A stretch of 37,747 nucleotides of DNA. Origin: DASQBT01 sp049578545. Lineage in GTDB: Bacteria; Pseudomonadota; Gammaproteobacteria; Burkholderiales; Thiobacillaceae. The notes beneath the pieces were generated by a model that saw only the letters and a list, made by a program, of their open reading frames with translations, was not told the DNA's origin and made no database searches. A program made the translations under genes and the position numbers. Position 1 is the stretch's first letter. Every line of letters begins with the position of its first letter. Shown here in pieces: positions 14,859-24,356 of the stretch. The stretch covers positions 1-37,747 of the forward strand of contig JBAUMF010000032.1 of the NCBI GenBank assembly GCA_049578545.1, read 5' to 3'.

Positions 14859-17474
14859 ATGAATCCATTGGTCAGTGCGTTCAATCCAGTCCGCAGGCTT
14901 GCCCTCAACCTGTGGGTAGGCTTTGCTGTGGCGATGGTCTTGTTTTTATCCGTGATCGGCCTGGGCGTACACCAGATGCAACTCCTCAACACCAAGCTGG
15001 AACGCATTGTTGACGTTTATAACGTCAAGAGCCGCCTTGCTTCCCACATGCGAGACACCCTGCGGGACCGCGCCATCGTCATGCACGATATCGTGGTTTC
15101 AATCGATCCCTGGGAAAAGGAAGACCTTTTCGAGAAGTTCCTGAGCTACGGCGAACAATACCAAAAGGACCGCACGCGTCTGGGTGAACTGCTGGACACC
15201 CAGGAAGAAAAAGCCCTGATGGAAAGGCTGGACCAGATCACCAATGCCAACCAGCCCATCATGTATGACGTCGTGGAATCGGCCCGCGACCAAAACAACT
15301 ATGGCGCACTGACACTGTTGCAGGAAAAGGCTATTCCGCTGCAGGCCAAACTGGTTGCTGCGCTGGACGACATGTCCAAACTGCAGCGCGAGGCTACCGA
15401 TAATGCTGCCCGCAAGGCGGTTACGGACTACAAGAATGCGCGGACGTTGATGCTGGCGATGGGCACATTGGCGACCTTTCTGGCCATGCTTGCCGCGTGG
15501 CTGGTTGGCCGCAGGGTAAGCAGACAAACCCGGCTACTGGATAACGAAAAACTGAAGTTCCAGACCCTGTTCGAATCGAATTCCGACGCAGTGGTCATTC
15601 TCGATGACAAGGGATTTACCGACTGCAACACCGCGACATTGCAAATGTTCGGGATGAGTTCTGTCGACGAGTTCCTGTCCACGCCTATTCCCGCGCTTGG
15701 CGCGCCCCGGCAAGGGCCGCAGGGAGAGGACGCTGCGGCCTATGCCATGCGCATGATCGGACAGGCGCGTTCCCAAGGGCATGCCTTCATGGAATGGCAA
15801 GGCCGGCGTTCCAACGGTAGCCTGTTTCCGGCAGAAATTGCGCTGCACGCCATGGAACTGGAAGGGAAGCCAGTCATCCAGGCGATCATGCGGGATATTT
15901 CAGACCGCAAACAGGTTGAACAGGCGATGGCAGGCGCGCGCGATGCAGCGCTGTCAGCGGCCCGGACCAAAAGCGAGTTTGTGGCGAACGTCAGTCATGA
16001 AATCCGTACACCGTTACACGGCATTCTGGGGATGACGGATCTGTTGCTCAAAACGCATTTGCATTCTGCTGACCAGCGCGAATACGCCCTCGCCCTCAAG
16101 CAGTCCGCAGCAAGCCTGCTGACTGTGATCAACGACCTGCTGGATTTTTCCAAGATCGAGGCTGGCAAGCTTAAGCTGGAACAGGTGCCCTTTGATCTTC
16201 GCGCCCTGCTGGACGAAATCAACAACCTGTACCGCCCACTCGCTCTGGAAAAAGGACTCAAGCTGCGGCTCGAAGGTCTGGAATCGCTGCAGTGCTGTGT
16301 CTTGGGCGACCCTCACCGGCTGCGCCAAATCCTGCTCAACCTGGTGGATAACGCCTTCAAGTTCACCCTGGAAGGTGGAGTCCGGGTTCGGGTAGACAGG
16401 CTCGCGGACGATCGGTACCGGATCAGTGTTACCGACACGGGAATCGGCATTGCGCCTGAAAATATGGCCCACTTGTTCGAAGCGTTCGCACAGGCCGACA
16501 GCTCCACCACCCGACGATTTGGCGGCACCGGACTGGGGTTGACCATCAGCCGGCAGCTGATGGAAATGATGGGCGGAACAATTGATGTGGAAAGCCCACC
16601 GTCCGGCGTTTCGCTTGGCACCTGCTTCACCCTCACCCTTCCCTTGAAATCGGTCTCCGCCAAACTTCAAACACCCAGGAAAGAAATGCCCCCGCGCTTT
16701 CATGGTCGCGCGCTCATCGTGGAAGACAATCCGGTCAATCAAAAAGTGCTGTACTACCAGTTGCGGGGGTTGGGCATGGACGTTGAAGTCGCGGAATCAG
16801 GCGATGGCGCACTCAGGCACCTGAAACAGGATTCAGACTGGGACATCATTTTCATGGACTGGCAGATGCCGGGTATGGATGGCTTTGCCACCACTGAAGC
16901 GATCCGCGCAACGCCTGGACAAGCCAAGCTGATTCCCATCGTAGCGTTGACTGCGAATGTGGCACCCGGCTTCAGGGCAACCTGTCTGCAGGCTGGCATG
17001 GATGATTACCTGAGCAAGCCGTACACTGAAAGCGACTTGAACACCATACTCAATCGCTGGCTGGGAAAAGAGAAGGGGGTGGTGGATGTGCAAACAGCTC
17101 AATCCAGCGCCACACTTGAACCTCAGGTTCCCGCTATACAGGAGCAGCCGCTTTCGGTGGACAAGCTGCGTGAACGCATGGGCAGCAATGCGGCCATTCT
17201 GGGCGACATGCTCAGGGTATTTGTAGACACCACCGAGGGCCTGCTGCTGGATTTGAGTGGCGCGCTGGAAAATCAGGACTTTTCACTGGCGGGAAAGAAG
17301 TGCCACAGCCTGCGCGGCGCAGCGGCAGCTGTGCTGGCCGGGCCCCTTCTTGCACAGGCTAAGGACCTGGAGAATGCGCTCAAGCTGAACGACATGGAAA
17401 CCAGCCAAGCCCGGCTGGACGATGTCGAAGCTGAATTCATACGCATTCGTCATTACCTGGAATCAGGCCGTTAA
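14859..17474 (+). CDS. Hybrid histidine kinase with REC and Hpt domains
   Basis: The 871-residue protein is membrane-bound. A first membrane helix (NLWVGFAVAMVLFLSVIGLGV) precedes a roughly 160-residue helical periplasmic sensor of four-helix-bundle type and a second helix (LMLAMGTLATFLAMLAAWLVG). A PAS domain (about 230-350), HisKA with the phosphorylated His at residue 380 (NVSHEIRTPLHG), HATPase_c (DNAFKF, DTGIGI, FGGTGLGL), a REC domain with Asp 667 (FMDWQMPGMDG) and a C-terminal Hpt domain with His 816 (KKCHSLRG) follow, so a full phosphorelay sits in one chain. I chose ATG 14859; a GTG at 14817 directly abutting the previous stop adds 14 unlikely residues. No cognate output regulator is adjacent. 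Confidence 0.92.
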   Translation: MNPLVSAFNPVRRLALNLWVGFAVAMVLFLSVIGLGVHQMQLLNTKLERIVDVYNVKSRLASHMRDTLRDRAIVMHDIVVSIDPWEKEDLFEKFLSYGEQYQKDRTRLGELLDTQEEKALMERLDQITNANQPIMYDVVESARDQNNYGALTLLQEKAIPLQAKLVAALDDMSKLQREATDNAARKAVTDYKNARTLMLAMGTLATFLAMLAAWLVGRRVSRQTRLLDNEKLKFQTLFESNSDAVVILDDKGFTDCNTATLQMFGMSSVDEFLSTPIPALGAPRQGPQGEDAAAYAMRMIGQARSQGHAFMEWQGRRSNGSLFPAEIALHAMELEGKPVIQAIMRDISDRKQVEQAMAGARDAALSAARTKSEFVANVSHEIRTPLHGILGMTDLLLKTHLHSADQREYALALKQSAASLLTVINDLLDFSKIEAGKLKLEQVPFDLRALLDEINNLYRPLALEKGLKLRLEGLESLQCCVLGDPHRLRQILLNLVDNAFKFTLEGGVRVRVDRLADDRYRISVTDTGIGIAPENMAHLFEAFAQADSSTTRRFGGTGLGLTISRQLMEMMGGTIDVESPPSGVSLGTCFTLTLPLKSVSAKLQTPRKEMPPRFHGRALIVEDNPVNQKVLYYQLRGLGMDVEVAESGDGALRHLKQDSDWDIIFMDWQMPGMDGFATTEAIRATPGQAKLIPIVALTANVAPGFRATCLQAGMDDYLSKPYTESDLNTILNRWLGKEKGVVDVQTAQSSATLEPQVPAIQEQPLSVDKLRERMGSNAAILGDMLRVFVDTTEGLLLDLSGALENQDFSLAGKKCHSLRGAAAAVLAGPLLAQAKDLENALKLNDMETSQARLDDVEAEFIRIRHYLESGR

Positions 17475-17563
17475 GTCCAAGGTCGGAAATAGCCACTGAT
17501 ACCCTGTTGACTCCGCAAACCTGAACTTCTAGCATCAAGTCATAAACAATCGAGGAAAGCATC

Positions 17564-18304
17564 ATGCGTGTCCCTGCCTTTATATTCCTGGCCATTTCGG
17601 GATTGGCCCAGGCTGCCGACCCCCCGCCCGCTCCCGGGACCTACTCAGCCCCTGCTTATGACCCCAGCAAGAATCCTTACCTGCATGACACAGGCGGCTG
17701 GATTGCGCCTGTGCAAACCCCCTACGGTGCGATCATCCAGCAACAGGATTTACCACCCAAGCAAAAAGACTACGGAATGAATCGCATCATTCCGGAAGCA
17801 GAAAAGCGCCGCTACCTGAAAATGGCCATGCCCCTCATGGCCAACATGATGAAGATGGATGCGCGCGAAGCCATGAATTACTTCGCGATCAAATACAAGG
17901 CCAAACCAGGTTTGAGTTTTGATGACGTCGTTGAGTCACTGAAGCTGAGGGCCAATGCCCTCAACTTCAAGTTTGTGGGCTCAAACCTCATGTGGAAAGA
18001 CTTCAGGGCCGTGCTGGGTGACGATACCGCCCCGCGTGTCGAAGTTTACAGCTTTTGCGACATCGCTGTCGGCCGGCAACTGATCAAGCTCATTCCGGAA
18101 ATGTCCGTCTTCCTGCCCTGCCGCATAACAGTGATGGAAGACGCCGACAAGAACATCTGGATACTTACCCTGGACTGGGATGTAACCTGGCTCGATTATG
18201 CCGGAACATCCATGGGCATCACGCCAGAACTCCGCGATGCCGCCAAGGATATTCGCGCCAAAATGGACGACATGATGCGCGCCGCCGCCAACGGTGATCT
18301 CTGA
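17564..18304 (+). CDS. Secreted DUF302 protein
   Basis: The 246-residue protein has a cleavable signal (FIFLAISGLAQAADP). After a proline-rich linker, the DUF302 domain spans about residues 110-220: DDVVESLKLRANALNFKFVG, RVEVYSFCDIAVGRQLIK and FLPCRITVMEDADKNIWILTLD. DUF302 proteins are small periplasmic proteins of unknown function, reported near sulfur and haem redox genes in many bacteria. A ribosome site GAGGAAAG precedes the ATG by 4 bases. It is 89 bases after the hybrid kinase on the same strand and could be its target or co-regulated. Confidence 0.8.
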   Translation: MRVPAFIFLAISGLAQAADPPPAPGTYSAPAYDPSKNPYLHDTGGWIAPVQTPYGAIIQQQDLPPKQKDYGMNRIIPEAEKRRYLKMAMPLMANMMKMDAREAMNYFAIKYKAKPGLSFDDVVESLKLRANALNFKFVGSNLMWKDFRAVLGDDTAPRVEVYSFCDIAVGRQLIKLIPEMSVFLPCRITVMEDADKNIWILTLDWDVTWLDYAGTSMGITPELRDAAKDIRAKMDDMMRAAANGDL

Positions 18305-18828
18305 TGCACAGGGAACAGCCTTTGCACGAAGAATCCAGACTATCAATTTCCCCCTTGCATCAGCGCGGCCAAATCAAACGACATAGCAACGGCACCTGGA
18401 ATCGACAGCCAGCCTGGGCGGGCTTTAGGGCCAACACCGTAAACCCGCGAAGGAAGAATGCCAGTGCCAAAGAACCGGGAGAAAGAGGCGCACTGCCAAA
18501 GAAGCCAGCGAGACCAGATTGATTCAGCCGGCATCATGTTTAGAAAGGGATACGTCACCTGAAACTGGTTTATAGGGGTCGATTCAAGCAACAGGGATCA
18601 TGACTACGACACGGGCCCGCTACAGTCTAAAGGTAAGCCAGTCCGCGCTCCAGCCCCCCATCCTGGGCCAGCCGCTGGCGCCAGGCGTGGCATTATCGAT
18701 GCCACGGCAGCAACAACATACACTCATAGCAGCCCACCAAAGGAAGGCGGGTTGCTCACACGGACGCTCCCCGCCGCGACTCACATTTTCGAGCTGAATG
18801 AGCTATGGCAATGATGCTGGAATATCCT
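18305..18828. other. Intergenic region of about 520 bases
   Basis: Convergent region between the DUF302 gene and the SUMF1-type gene. An ORF overlaps the DUF302 stop (18304-18522) and another lies at 18600-18797, but both have unlikely composition and no ribosome site. I see no repeat, RNA or terminator that I can support. Confidence 0.45.
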
Positions 18829-19587
18829 TCAATGTTGCGATATGGCAAGACGAAAGCCCACTACGTTGAGGCGATAGCGATGGTCACCTCTACCTCGTTT
18901 GGCGGCACGGATTAGATTGGGCTGCACGATGTCCCAGGCACCACCCCGGGCCACGCGTCTGTCACAATTTCCAGTCGTCCAGGCGCTACCATCGGTCGGC
19001 GCGTTCTTGTAGTCGGTATTCCAGCAGTCCTGCACCCATTCCCAAACGTTACCGCTCATGTCAAACAAGCCCCAGGCATTGCTAAGGCGCATTCCAACCG
19101 GATGGGTCATGTCGTCGCTATTGGCACCGTACCAGGCCAGTGCCGCCGGGGTTCCTGCCCCACAATAGGTCAAGTTCTGTCCGCCGGCCCGGCATGCATA
19201 CTCCCACTCCGCCTCTGACGGCAAACGGAACCTGACTCCGGTCCAATACCCCATTGCATTGGCGAAATTCTTTGCATCGTCCCATGAAATCTGGTCAACC
19301 GGGCGTGTCGGGCCTATGAAATCGCTGGGATTAACTCCCATGACTTTTTGGTATTCCGCTTGCGTCACCTCGTATTTCCCCAGCCAGAATCCACGCAGGC
19401 AGACTTGATGAACGGGTTTCTCGAAGCTTTCACCCTCGTTTGACCCCATCATGAAGCACCCGCCCGGTACCCACACAAACTCCATTCCGGTTTTCGGTTC
19501 CTTCAAGACGGTGCCGGGCGCAGGGTCCTCGGCCTGCGCTTTGCCCATGGTCATCATGACAACTATTGCCCATAAAAGGTATTTCAT
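18829..19587 (-). CDS. Secreted SUMF1 (formylglycine-generating enzyme) fold protein
   Basis: The 252-residue protein has a signal (YLLWAIVVMMTMGKAQA) and one SUMF1/FGE-sulfatase domain. Typical marks are FVWVPGGCFMMGS, YEVTQAEYQKVMG, PVDQISWDDAKNFANAMG, RLPSEAEWEYACRAG, GLFDMSGNVWEWVQDCW and RVARGGAWD with VVGFRLA. The paired cysteines that do catalysis in true formylglycine-generating enzymes near the C-terminus are absent: RGGAWDIVQPNLIRAAKRGR has none. It is therefore more likely a binding or structural relative of unknown role. ATG 19587 has GGGAAGAAG upstream. Confidence 0.82.
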   Translation of the reverse strand: MKYLLWAIVVMMTMGKAQAEDPAPGTVLKEPKTGMEFVWVPGGCFMMGSNEGESFEKPVHQVCLRGFWLGKYEVTQAEYQKVMGVNPSDFIGPTRPVDQISWDDAKNFANAMGYWTGVRFRLPSEAEWEYACRAGGQNLTYCGAGTPAALAWYGANSDDMTHPVGMRLSNAWGLFDMSGNVWEWVQDCWNTDYKNAPTDGSAWTTGNCDRRVARGGAWDIVQPNLIRAAKRGRGDHRYRLNVVGFRLAISQH

Positions 19588-19826
19588 TGTCTTCTTCCCT
19601 ATTCGAAAAAATATTAGCACTGACATTAGCACATAGGGCGGATCACTGAAACCGGATCAAAATCTGCATGGCCAGAAGTTAAGGATAAGCACCGAGGGCA
19701 GTCTTGGCGTGCCTGACTCAGGCGGCAGCGCTTGCCGCTTGGAAGGCCCGGACGCGTTACCCTTCCACAAGGAGCAAACACAGCCGCTCCCGCTTGGTCC
19801 TCATATCCTTAAATGGCCATAACCAC

Positions 19827-19844
19827 GGGCAGCTCCGGCTGCCC
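19827..19844 (-). terminator. Candidate terminator hairpin after clpB
   Basis: GGGCAGC and GCTGCCC form a 7-base stem with a 4-base loop, starting 7 bases past the clpB stop. The minus-strand sequence after the stem is not T-rich (GTGGTTATGG), so termination strength is uncertain. Confidence 0.5.
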
Positions 19845-19850
19845 ATGGTC

Positions 19851-22436
19851 TCAGGCCTTCTCGAACATGACCTGACCGCCTCGTGCATCAACCCGGATGG
19901 TGTCCTTGGCGGCAAAGTGCCCGGACAGGATCTCCTTCGCCAGCGGATTTTCAATCTCGGACTGAATGGCCCGCTTGAGCGGGCGGGCGCCAAACATTGG
20001 ATCGAATCCCGCCCTCGCAATTTCCTCGACCGCTGCGTCGGTCACCTCCAGATTCATTTCCATGCGCGCAACACGTTGCTCAAGATACTTGAGCTGTATG
20101 CGGGCAATGGACGCGATTTGGGCTTCGCCCAGCGCGTGGAATACCACGACTTCGTCGATCCGGTTGATGAATTCAGGCCGGAAATAATTTTTCACTTCCG
20201 CCATGACCGCAAGCTTCACCACCTGATAATCGTCCCCTGTCATTTGCTGGATCATGTGACTGCCCAGGTTGGAGGTCATGACAATGACGGTGTTCTTGAA
20301 GTCCACGGTTCGGCCCTGACCATCGGTCATACGACCGTCATCCAGCACCTGCAGCAGGACGTTGAACACGTCCGGATGGGCTTTTTCCACCTCGTCCAGC
20401 AGGATCACGCTGTAAGGCTTGCGGCGCACGGCTTCGGTCAGATAGCCGCCTTCCTCATAGCCGACATAACCAGGCGGTGCGCCAATGAGACGGGCCACCG
20501 AATGCTTCTCCATGAATTCGCTCATGTCGATGCGGATCATGTGCTCGGCCGAGTCGAACAGGAATTCGGCCAGCGCCTTGCACAGCTCGGTCTTGCCCAC
20601 GCCCGTCGGCCCGAGGAACAGAAAGGAACCATAGGGCCGGTTGGGATCAGACAATCCTGCGCGCGAGCGGCGGATGGCATCGGATACCAGGCGAACCGCT
20701 TCGTCCTGACCCACTACGCGCTTGTGCAGATTGTCTTCCATGTGGATAAGCTTGTCGCGTTCGCCTTCCATCATCTTGGAAACCGGGATACCCGTGGCAC
20801 GCGACACCACTTCGGCAATTTCCTCCGCTCCCACCTGGGTGCGCAGCAGGCGGTTTGATTTACCCTGCTCAGCGCCTTCGGCAGCCTGCGCCTGCTTGAG
20901 TTGCGACTCCAGTTGCGGAATGCGGCCGTACTGGATTTCGCTCATCTTCTGCCAGTCGCCACGGCGTTTGGCTTCGTCCATTTCGATGCGTGCGTGGTCC
21001 AGTTCTTCCTTGACGTGCTGGGCGCCTGCCACCTGGGCCTTTTCCGCCTTCCAGATTTCTTCCAGGTCGGCATATTCCTTTTCCAGGCGCTGGATTTCTT
21101 CCTCAATCAGGGCCAGGCGTTTCTGTGACGCTTCATCCTTTTCCTTCTTCACCGCCTCGCGCTCGATCTTGAGCTGGATCAGACGGCGATCAAGCTTGTC
21201 CATCGCCTCGGGCTTGGAGTCGATCTCCATCTTGATGCGGGATGCCGCCTCATCGATCAGGTCAATGGCCTTGTCCGGCAGGAAGCGGTCGGTAATATAA
21301 CGGTGCGACAACTCCGCCGCCGCCACGATGGCCGGATCGGTGATCTCGACGCCGTGATGCAGTTCATACTTCTCCTGCAGGCCGCGCAGGATGGCAATGG
21401 TGTCTTCCACGCTGGGCTCGTCCACCAAGACCTTCTGGAAGCGGCGTTCCAGTGCGGCATCCTTCTCGACGTACTTGCGGTATTCATCCAGCGTGGTCGC
21501 ACCAATGCAATGCAATTCACCGCGCGCCAGAGCAGGCTTGAGCATGTTGCCGGCGTCGATCGCGCCTTCGGCCTTGCCGGCACCCACCATGGTGTGCAGC
21601 TCGTCGATGAACAGAATGATACGGCCTTCATCCTGGGCCACTTCCTTCAGCACGGACTTCAGCCGTTCCTCGAATTCGCCGCGGTACTTGGCGCCCGCAA
21701 GAAGCCCCGCCATATCCAGCACCAGGACTCTCTTGTTCTTGAGTGTTTCCGGCACCTCGCCATTGACGATACGTTGGGCCAGGCCCTCCACAATCGCTGT
21801 TTTGCCCACACCGGGCTCGCCAATCAGCACCGGATTGTTCTTCGTGCGGCGCTGCAGGACCTGGATTGCCCGACGGATTTCATCGTCGCGGCCGATCACC
21901 GGATCAAGCTTGCCATGGCGGGCACGCTCGGTCAGATCCAGCGTGTATTTGTTGAGCGCCTCGCGCTGGCCTTCGGCTTCCGGATTGGTCACGGATTCGC
22001 CGCCACGGATGGCATTGATGGCCTGATCAAGGGCGGGCTTGCTGGCTCCGTGTTGCCTGAGCAGGCGTCCCAGTTCCCCCTTGTCATCCAGTGCAGCCAG
22101 CAGGAAGAGTTCGCTGGAAATATACTGATCGCCGCGCTTTTGCGCCTCCTTGTCAGTCAGGTTGAGCAGATTGTTCAAGTCGCGGGAAATGGAAACCTCA
22201 CCTCCATGTCCTTCCACCTTGGGCAGCCGGCCAAGAGATTGGTTGATGGCTGCCTTGAGCGCTGCTACCTGCACCCCGGCCCTGGCCAGGATGGATGAAC
22301 TCCCTCCGTCCTCCTGCGAGAGCAGGGCTGACATCAGGTGCATGGGTTCAATAAATTGCTGGTCGCCGCCGACTGCAAGAGATTGGGCATCGGACAGGGC
22401 TTGCTGAAATTTGCTGGTGAGTTTGTCGAAACGCAT
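19851..22436 (-). CDS. clpB: ClpB disaggregase
   Basis: The 861-residue hexameric AAA+ chaperone dissolves protein aggregates together with DnaK/DnaJ/GrpE. The Clp N-domain covers about residues 1-145. AAA module 1 has Walker A GEPGVGKT (about 206) and Walker B ILFIDELHT. The coiled-coil middle domain (about 405-525) is charged and contains EEEIQRLEKEYADLEE, which marks ClpB rather than ClpA or ClpC. AAA module 2 has Walker A GPTGVGKT (about 606), Walker B VILLDEVEKAHPDV, pore loop GYVGYEEGG and a C-terminal GARPLKRAIQ. Length matches E. coli ClpB (857). A heat-shock type promoter precedes it. Confidence 0.97.
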   Translation of the reverse strand: MRFDKLTSKFQQALSDAQSLAVGGDQQFIEPMHLMSALLSQEDGGSSSILARAGVQVAALKAAINQSLGRLPKVEGHGGEVSISRDLNNLLNLTDKEAQKRGDQYISSELFLLAALDDKGELGRLLRQHGASKPALDQAINAIRGGESVTNPEAEGQREALNKYTLDLTERARHGKLDPVIGRDDEIRRAIQVLQRRTKNNPVLIGEPGVGKTAIVEGLAQRIVNGEVPETLKNKRVLVLDMAGLLAGAKYRGEFEERLKSVLKEVAQDEGRIILFIDELHTMVGAGKAEGAIDAGNMLKPALARGELHCIGATTLDEYRKYVEKDAALERRFQKVLVDEPSVEDTIAILRGLQEKYELHHGVEITDPAIVAAAELSHRYITDRFLPDKAIDLIDEAASRIKMEIDSKPEAMDKLDRRLIQLKIEREAVKKEKDEASQKRLALIEEEIQRLEKEYADLEEIWKAEKAQVAGAQHVKEELDHARIEMDEAKRRGDWQKMSEIQYGRIPQLESQLKQAQAAEGAEQGKSNRLLRTQVGAEEIAEVVSRATGIPVSKMMEGERDKLIHMEDNLHKRVVGQDEAVRLVSDAIRRSRAGLSDPNRPYGSFLFLGPTGVGKTELCKALAEFLFDSAEHMIRIDMSEFMEKHSVARLIGAPPGYVGYEEGGYLTEAVRRKPYSVILLDEVEKAHPDVFNVLLQVLDDGRMTDGQGRTVDFKNTVIVMTSNLGSHMIQQMTGDDYQVVKLAVMAEVKNYFRPEFINRIDEVVVFHALGEAQIASIARIQLKYLEQRVARMEMNLEVTDAAVEEIARAGFDPMFGARPLKRAIQSEIENPLAKEILSGHFAAKDTIRVDARGGQVMFEKA

Positions 22437-22463
22437 GGTGTTCCCCGATAAACAATACTGCTT

Positions 22464-22491
22464 ATGTGGGGAATATCAGCCAGATTTCAAC
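22464..22491 (-). promoter_or_regulatory. Sigma-32 (RpoH) type promoter of clpB
   Basis: On the minus strand GTTGAAA, a 13-base spacer and CCCCACAT closely match the sigma-32 consensus CTTGAAA-N(11-16)-CCCCATNT. The -10 element ends 28 bases before the clpB ATG. The motif lies between the divergent clpB and nadC genes and fits heat-shock control of clpB. Confidence 0.8.
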
Positions 22492-22577
22492 CGCCTGCAG
22501 CAACAAATTATTGGATGAATTCGCCAGAGAGCAGGGGCAGTATCGGAAAAGTATGTAGTCCAAGAGATAATGCAAGC

Positions 22578-23432
22578 ATGAATTTGGCTACCCGTTTCCA
22601 GGTTACCCCCGAGACAGTTCAGGAAAATGTATCCCGGGCCCTGCACGAAGACATGGGGGCTGGCGACCTCACCGCCTTGCTTGTTCCCGAGAGCCACAGG
22701 GCTCACGCCCGGATTATTACGCGTGAACCTGCGGTCATTTGCGGCCAGCCCTGGTCAGAGGCCGTGTTTAAGGCTCTGGATCCAAAATGCCGCATGCGCT
22801 GGCGCGTCGCTGAAGGCGACGGGGTAGATGCCGACGTGGAGATCTGCGAGCTCGATGGTAATGCCCGCGCCCTGCTCACCGGTGAACGCACTGCGCTGAA
22901 CTTCCTGCAAATGCTTTCCGGTACCGCCAGCCTCACCCGGCGCTATGTCGAAGCCATTGCCGGAACCGGCGCCATGGTGATGGATACGCGCAAGACCTTG
23001 CCCGGCTTGCGCCTGGCGCAAAAATACGCAGTCAGGATCGGGGGTGGCGAGAATCAGCGCATTGGACTCTACGACGGCATTCTGATCAAGGAAAACCACA
23101 TTGCTGCTGCCGGTGGCATCGCCAAGGCTTTGCAGGCCGCCAAGGCCCTGAATGCCGCCGTGCCGATCGAGATTGAAGTTGAAGATCTGGCTGAATTACA
23201 GACGGCACTGGAGGCCGGCGCCCAGCTGATACTTCTGGACAATTTCGACCTCGATCATCTCCGCTCCGCGGTGCGCTTGAATGCGGGCCGGGCGATTCTC
23301 GAGGCGTCCGGCAACGTTAACCTGGATACCATTCGGTCGATTGCCGAAACCGGAGTGCAACGCATTTCTGTGGGTAGCCTGACCAAGTCTGTAATGGCGA
23401 TCGACCTGTCCATGCGTTTTGAGGGCGCCTGA
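22578..23432 (+). CDS. nadC: Nicotinate-nucleotide pyrophosphorylase (quinolinate phosphoribosyltransferase)
   Basis: The 284-residue enzyme converts quinolinate and PRPP to nicotinate mononucleotide, the third step of de novo NAD synthesis. Conserved stretches are RALHEDMGAGDLTA, GERTALNFLQMLSGTAS, the catalytic VMDTRKTLPGLR (residues about 138-149, with R and K binding phosphate) and IGGGENQRIGLYDGILIKENHI. IEIEVED and ILLDNF with SGNVNL and ISVGSLTKS complete the barrel. ATG 22578 is chosen because the family begins near here; the frame is open to 22464 but that part is not family-like. It is transcribed divergently from clpB. Confidence 0.95.
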   Translation: MNLATRFQVTPETVQENVSRALHEDMGAGDLTALLVPESHRAHARIITREPAVICGQPWSEAVFKALDPKCRMRWRVAEGDGVDADVEICELDGNARALLTGERTALNFLQMLSGTASLTRRYVEAIAGTGAMVMDTRKTLPGLRLAQKYAVRIGGGENQRIGLYDGILIKENHIAAAGGIAKALQAAKALNAAVPIEIEVEDLAELQTALEAGAQLILLDNFDLDHLRSAVRLNAGRAILEASGNVNLDTIRSIAETGVQRISVGSLTKSVMAIDLSMRFEGA

Positions 23433-23555
23433 AAACCCGCTTGAATTAGGCTTGTCATGACGGGGTACGCGTTCCAGACATCCACCTGCATCAAGCGCAT
23501 GGCACGCAGTGTTGATTGGCTTGGCGAAAGCTTGAGTTGGGAACTGTGATCGGAA

Positions 23556-24068
23556 TTATTCAATCGTCTGCCGATGAAAGTGCCCACCTTTGCACCTGGG
23601 GCAAGGGGGAATGCGACCTGGTTTATGAAAATGCAATTTTTCGCCACACTGATCGCATACCAATGTTCCCAGGCCAACAAGTTCGCCGCTATGATACTCG
23701 GCGATTGCCGCCTGCAGCTTCAAACCATACAGCGCGGTTGTGGTCTGATCGGCCGCCTTGGAAAACCGTTGCCAAAATTCCTGTTTTAGCAACGCCACGT
23801 CAAAACCCAGCCAGTCTTGCAATTCCCTGCCGGTCTTGTCCAAGTAGTTCGCAGCATCGATCAGATCCCGCTTTACATATCCTTCCAGTTTGGCGGCTTC
23901 CTTGTCACTCAACTTATCCAGGGCAACGATATCGCCCCGAATCTCGTCAAGCATATGGTGGACGGTGGCACCACTCTCATGCGCCTTCTGCAGCGACTTC
24001 TCCAGCAACAATTCATACGCCTCACCCATTGCCTCGATAAGATCGTGTGGCGGAGGTAAATCTTTCAT
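23556..24068 (-). CDS. DUF1451 zinc-ribbon protein (YbeL-like)
   Basis: The 170-residue protein has a helical N-terminal region (EAYELLLEKSLQKAHE, DIVALDKLSDKEAAKLEGYVKRDL) and a C-terminal zinc ribbon, CDQCGEKLHFHKPGRIPPCPRCKGGHFHR, giving a CxxC...CxxC site. This order is that of DUF1451, typified by E. coli YbeL, whose function is unknown. ATG 24068 is preferred to an upstream frame start at 24116 because AAGGAG lies 9 bases before it. It sits alone, 93 bases from the next minus-strand ORF. Confidence 0.85.
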   Translation of the reverse strand: MKDLPPPHDLIEAMGEAYELLLEKSLQKAHESGATVHHMLDEIRGDIVALDKLSDKEAAKLEGYVKRDLIDAANYLDKTGRELQDWLGFDVALLKQEFWQRFSKAADQTTTALYGLKLQAAIAEYHSGELVGLGTLVCDQCGEKLHFHKPGRIPPCPRCKGGHFHRQTIE

Positions 24069-24161
24069 TTGATAGTGCTCCTTATATGTAATTTCGCTGC
24101 ATTTGCCGTGGAACAATCAGGTGACCGGGCTTGGCACATCCAACCCCGGTTTCTGTTGCGC

Positions 24162-24356
24162 TTATCCAAGGTATTCCTTTTCAATCTCATCCAGGGCTTT
24201 GCGCACTTCTGTCAGAATGAGCTTATCGGCGACCTTTTGATCGATCTCCGGCACATCCCAGTCGAATATCGCACGATATCTTTCGACCAAAGCCTTTACG
24301 TCAGCGATGATTTGATTGCGATGCGCGTCCAGCTCGATCTGTTCGATTCTTGCCAC
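24162..24356 (-). CDS. Small helical protein, unknown function
   Basis: The 64-residue product is charged and helical: ARIEQIELDAHRNQIIADVK, ALVERYRAIFDWDVPEID and KLILTEVRKALDEIEKEY. The start is GTG 24356, supported by AAGGAG 8 bases upstream. ATG-type start 24389 would add unsupported residues. I know no family. It is followed by the zinc-ribbon gene on the same strand. Confidence 0.6.
   Translation of the reverse strand: MARIEQIELDAHRNQIIADVKALVERYRAIFDWDVPEIDQKVADKLILTEVRKALDEIEKEYLG

Noticed and set aside
18304..18522. 72-codon ORF overlapping the DUF302 stop by one base
   Set aside because: Translational coupling was considered, but the composition (Arg, Pro, Lys rich) and lack of family features make it unlikely.
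18343..18591. Possible PEP-CTERM-like tail on the minus strand
   Set aside because: No PEP motif followed by a membrane helix and basic end could be read in any frame.
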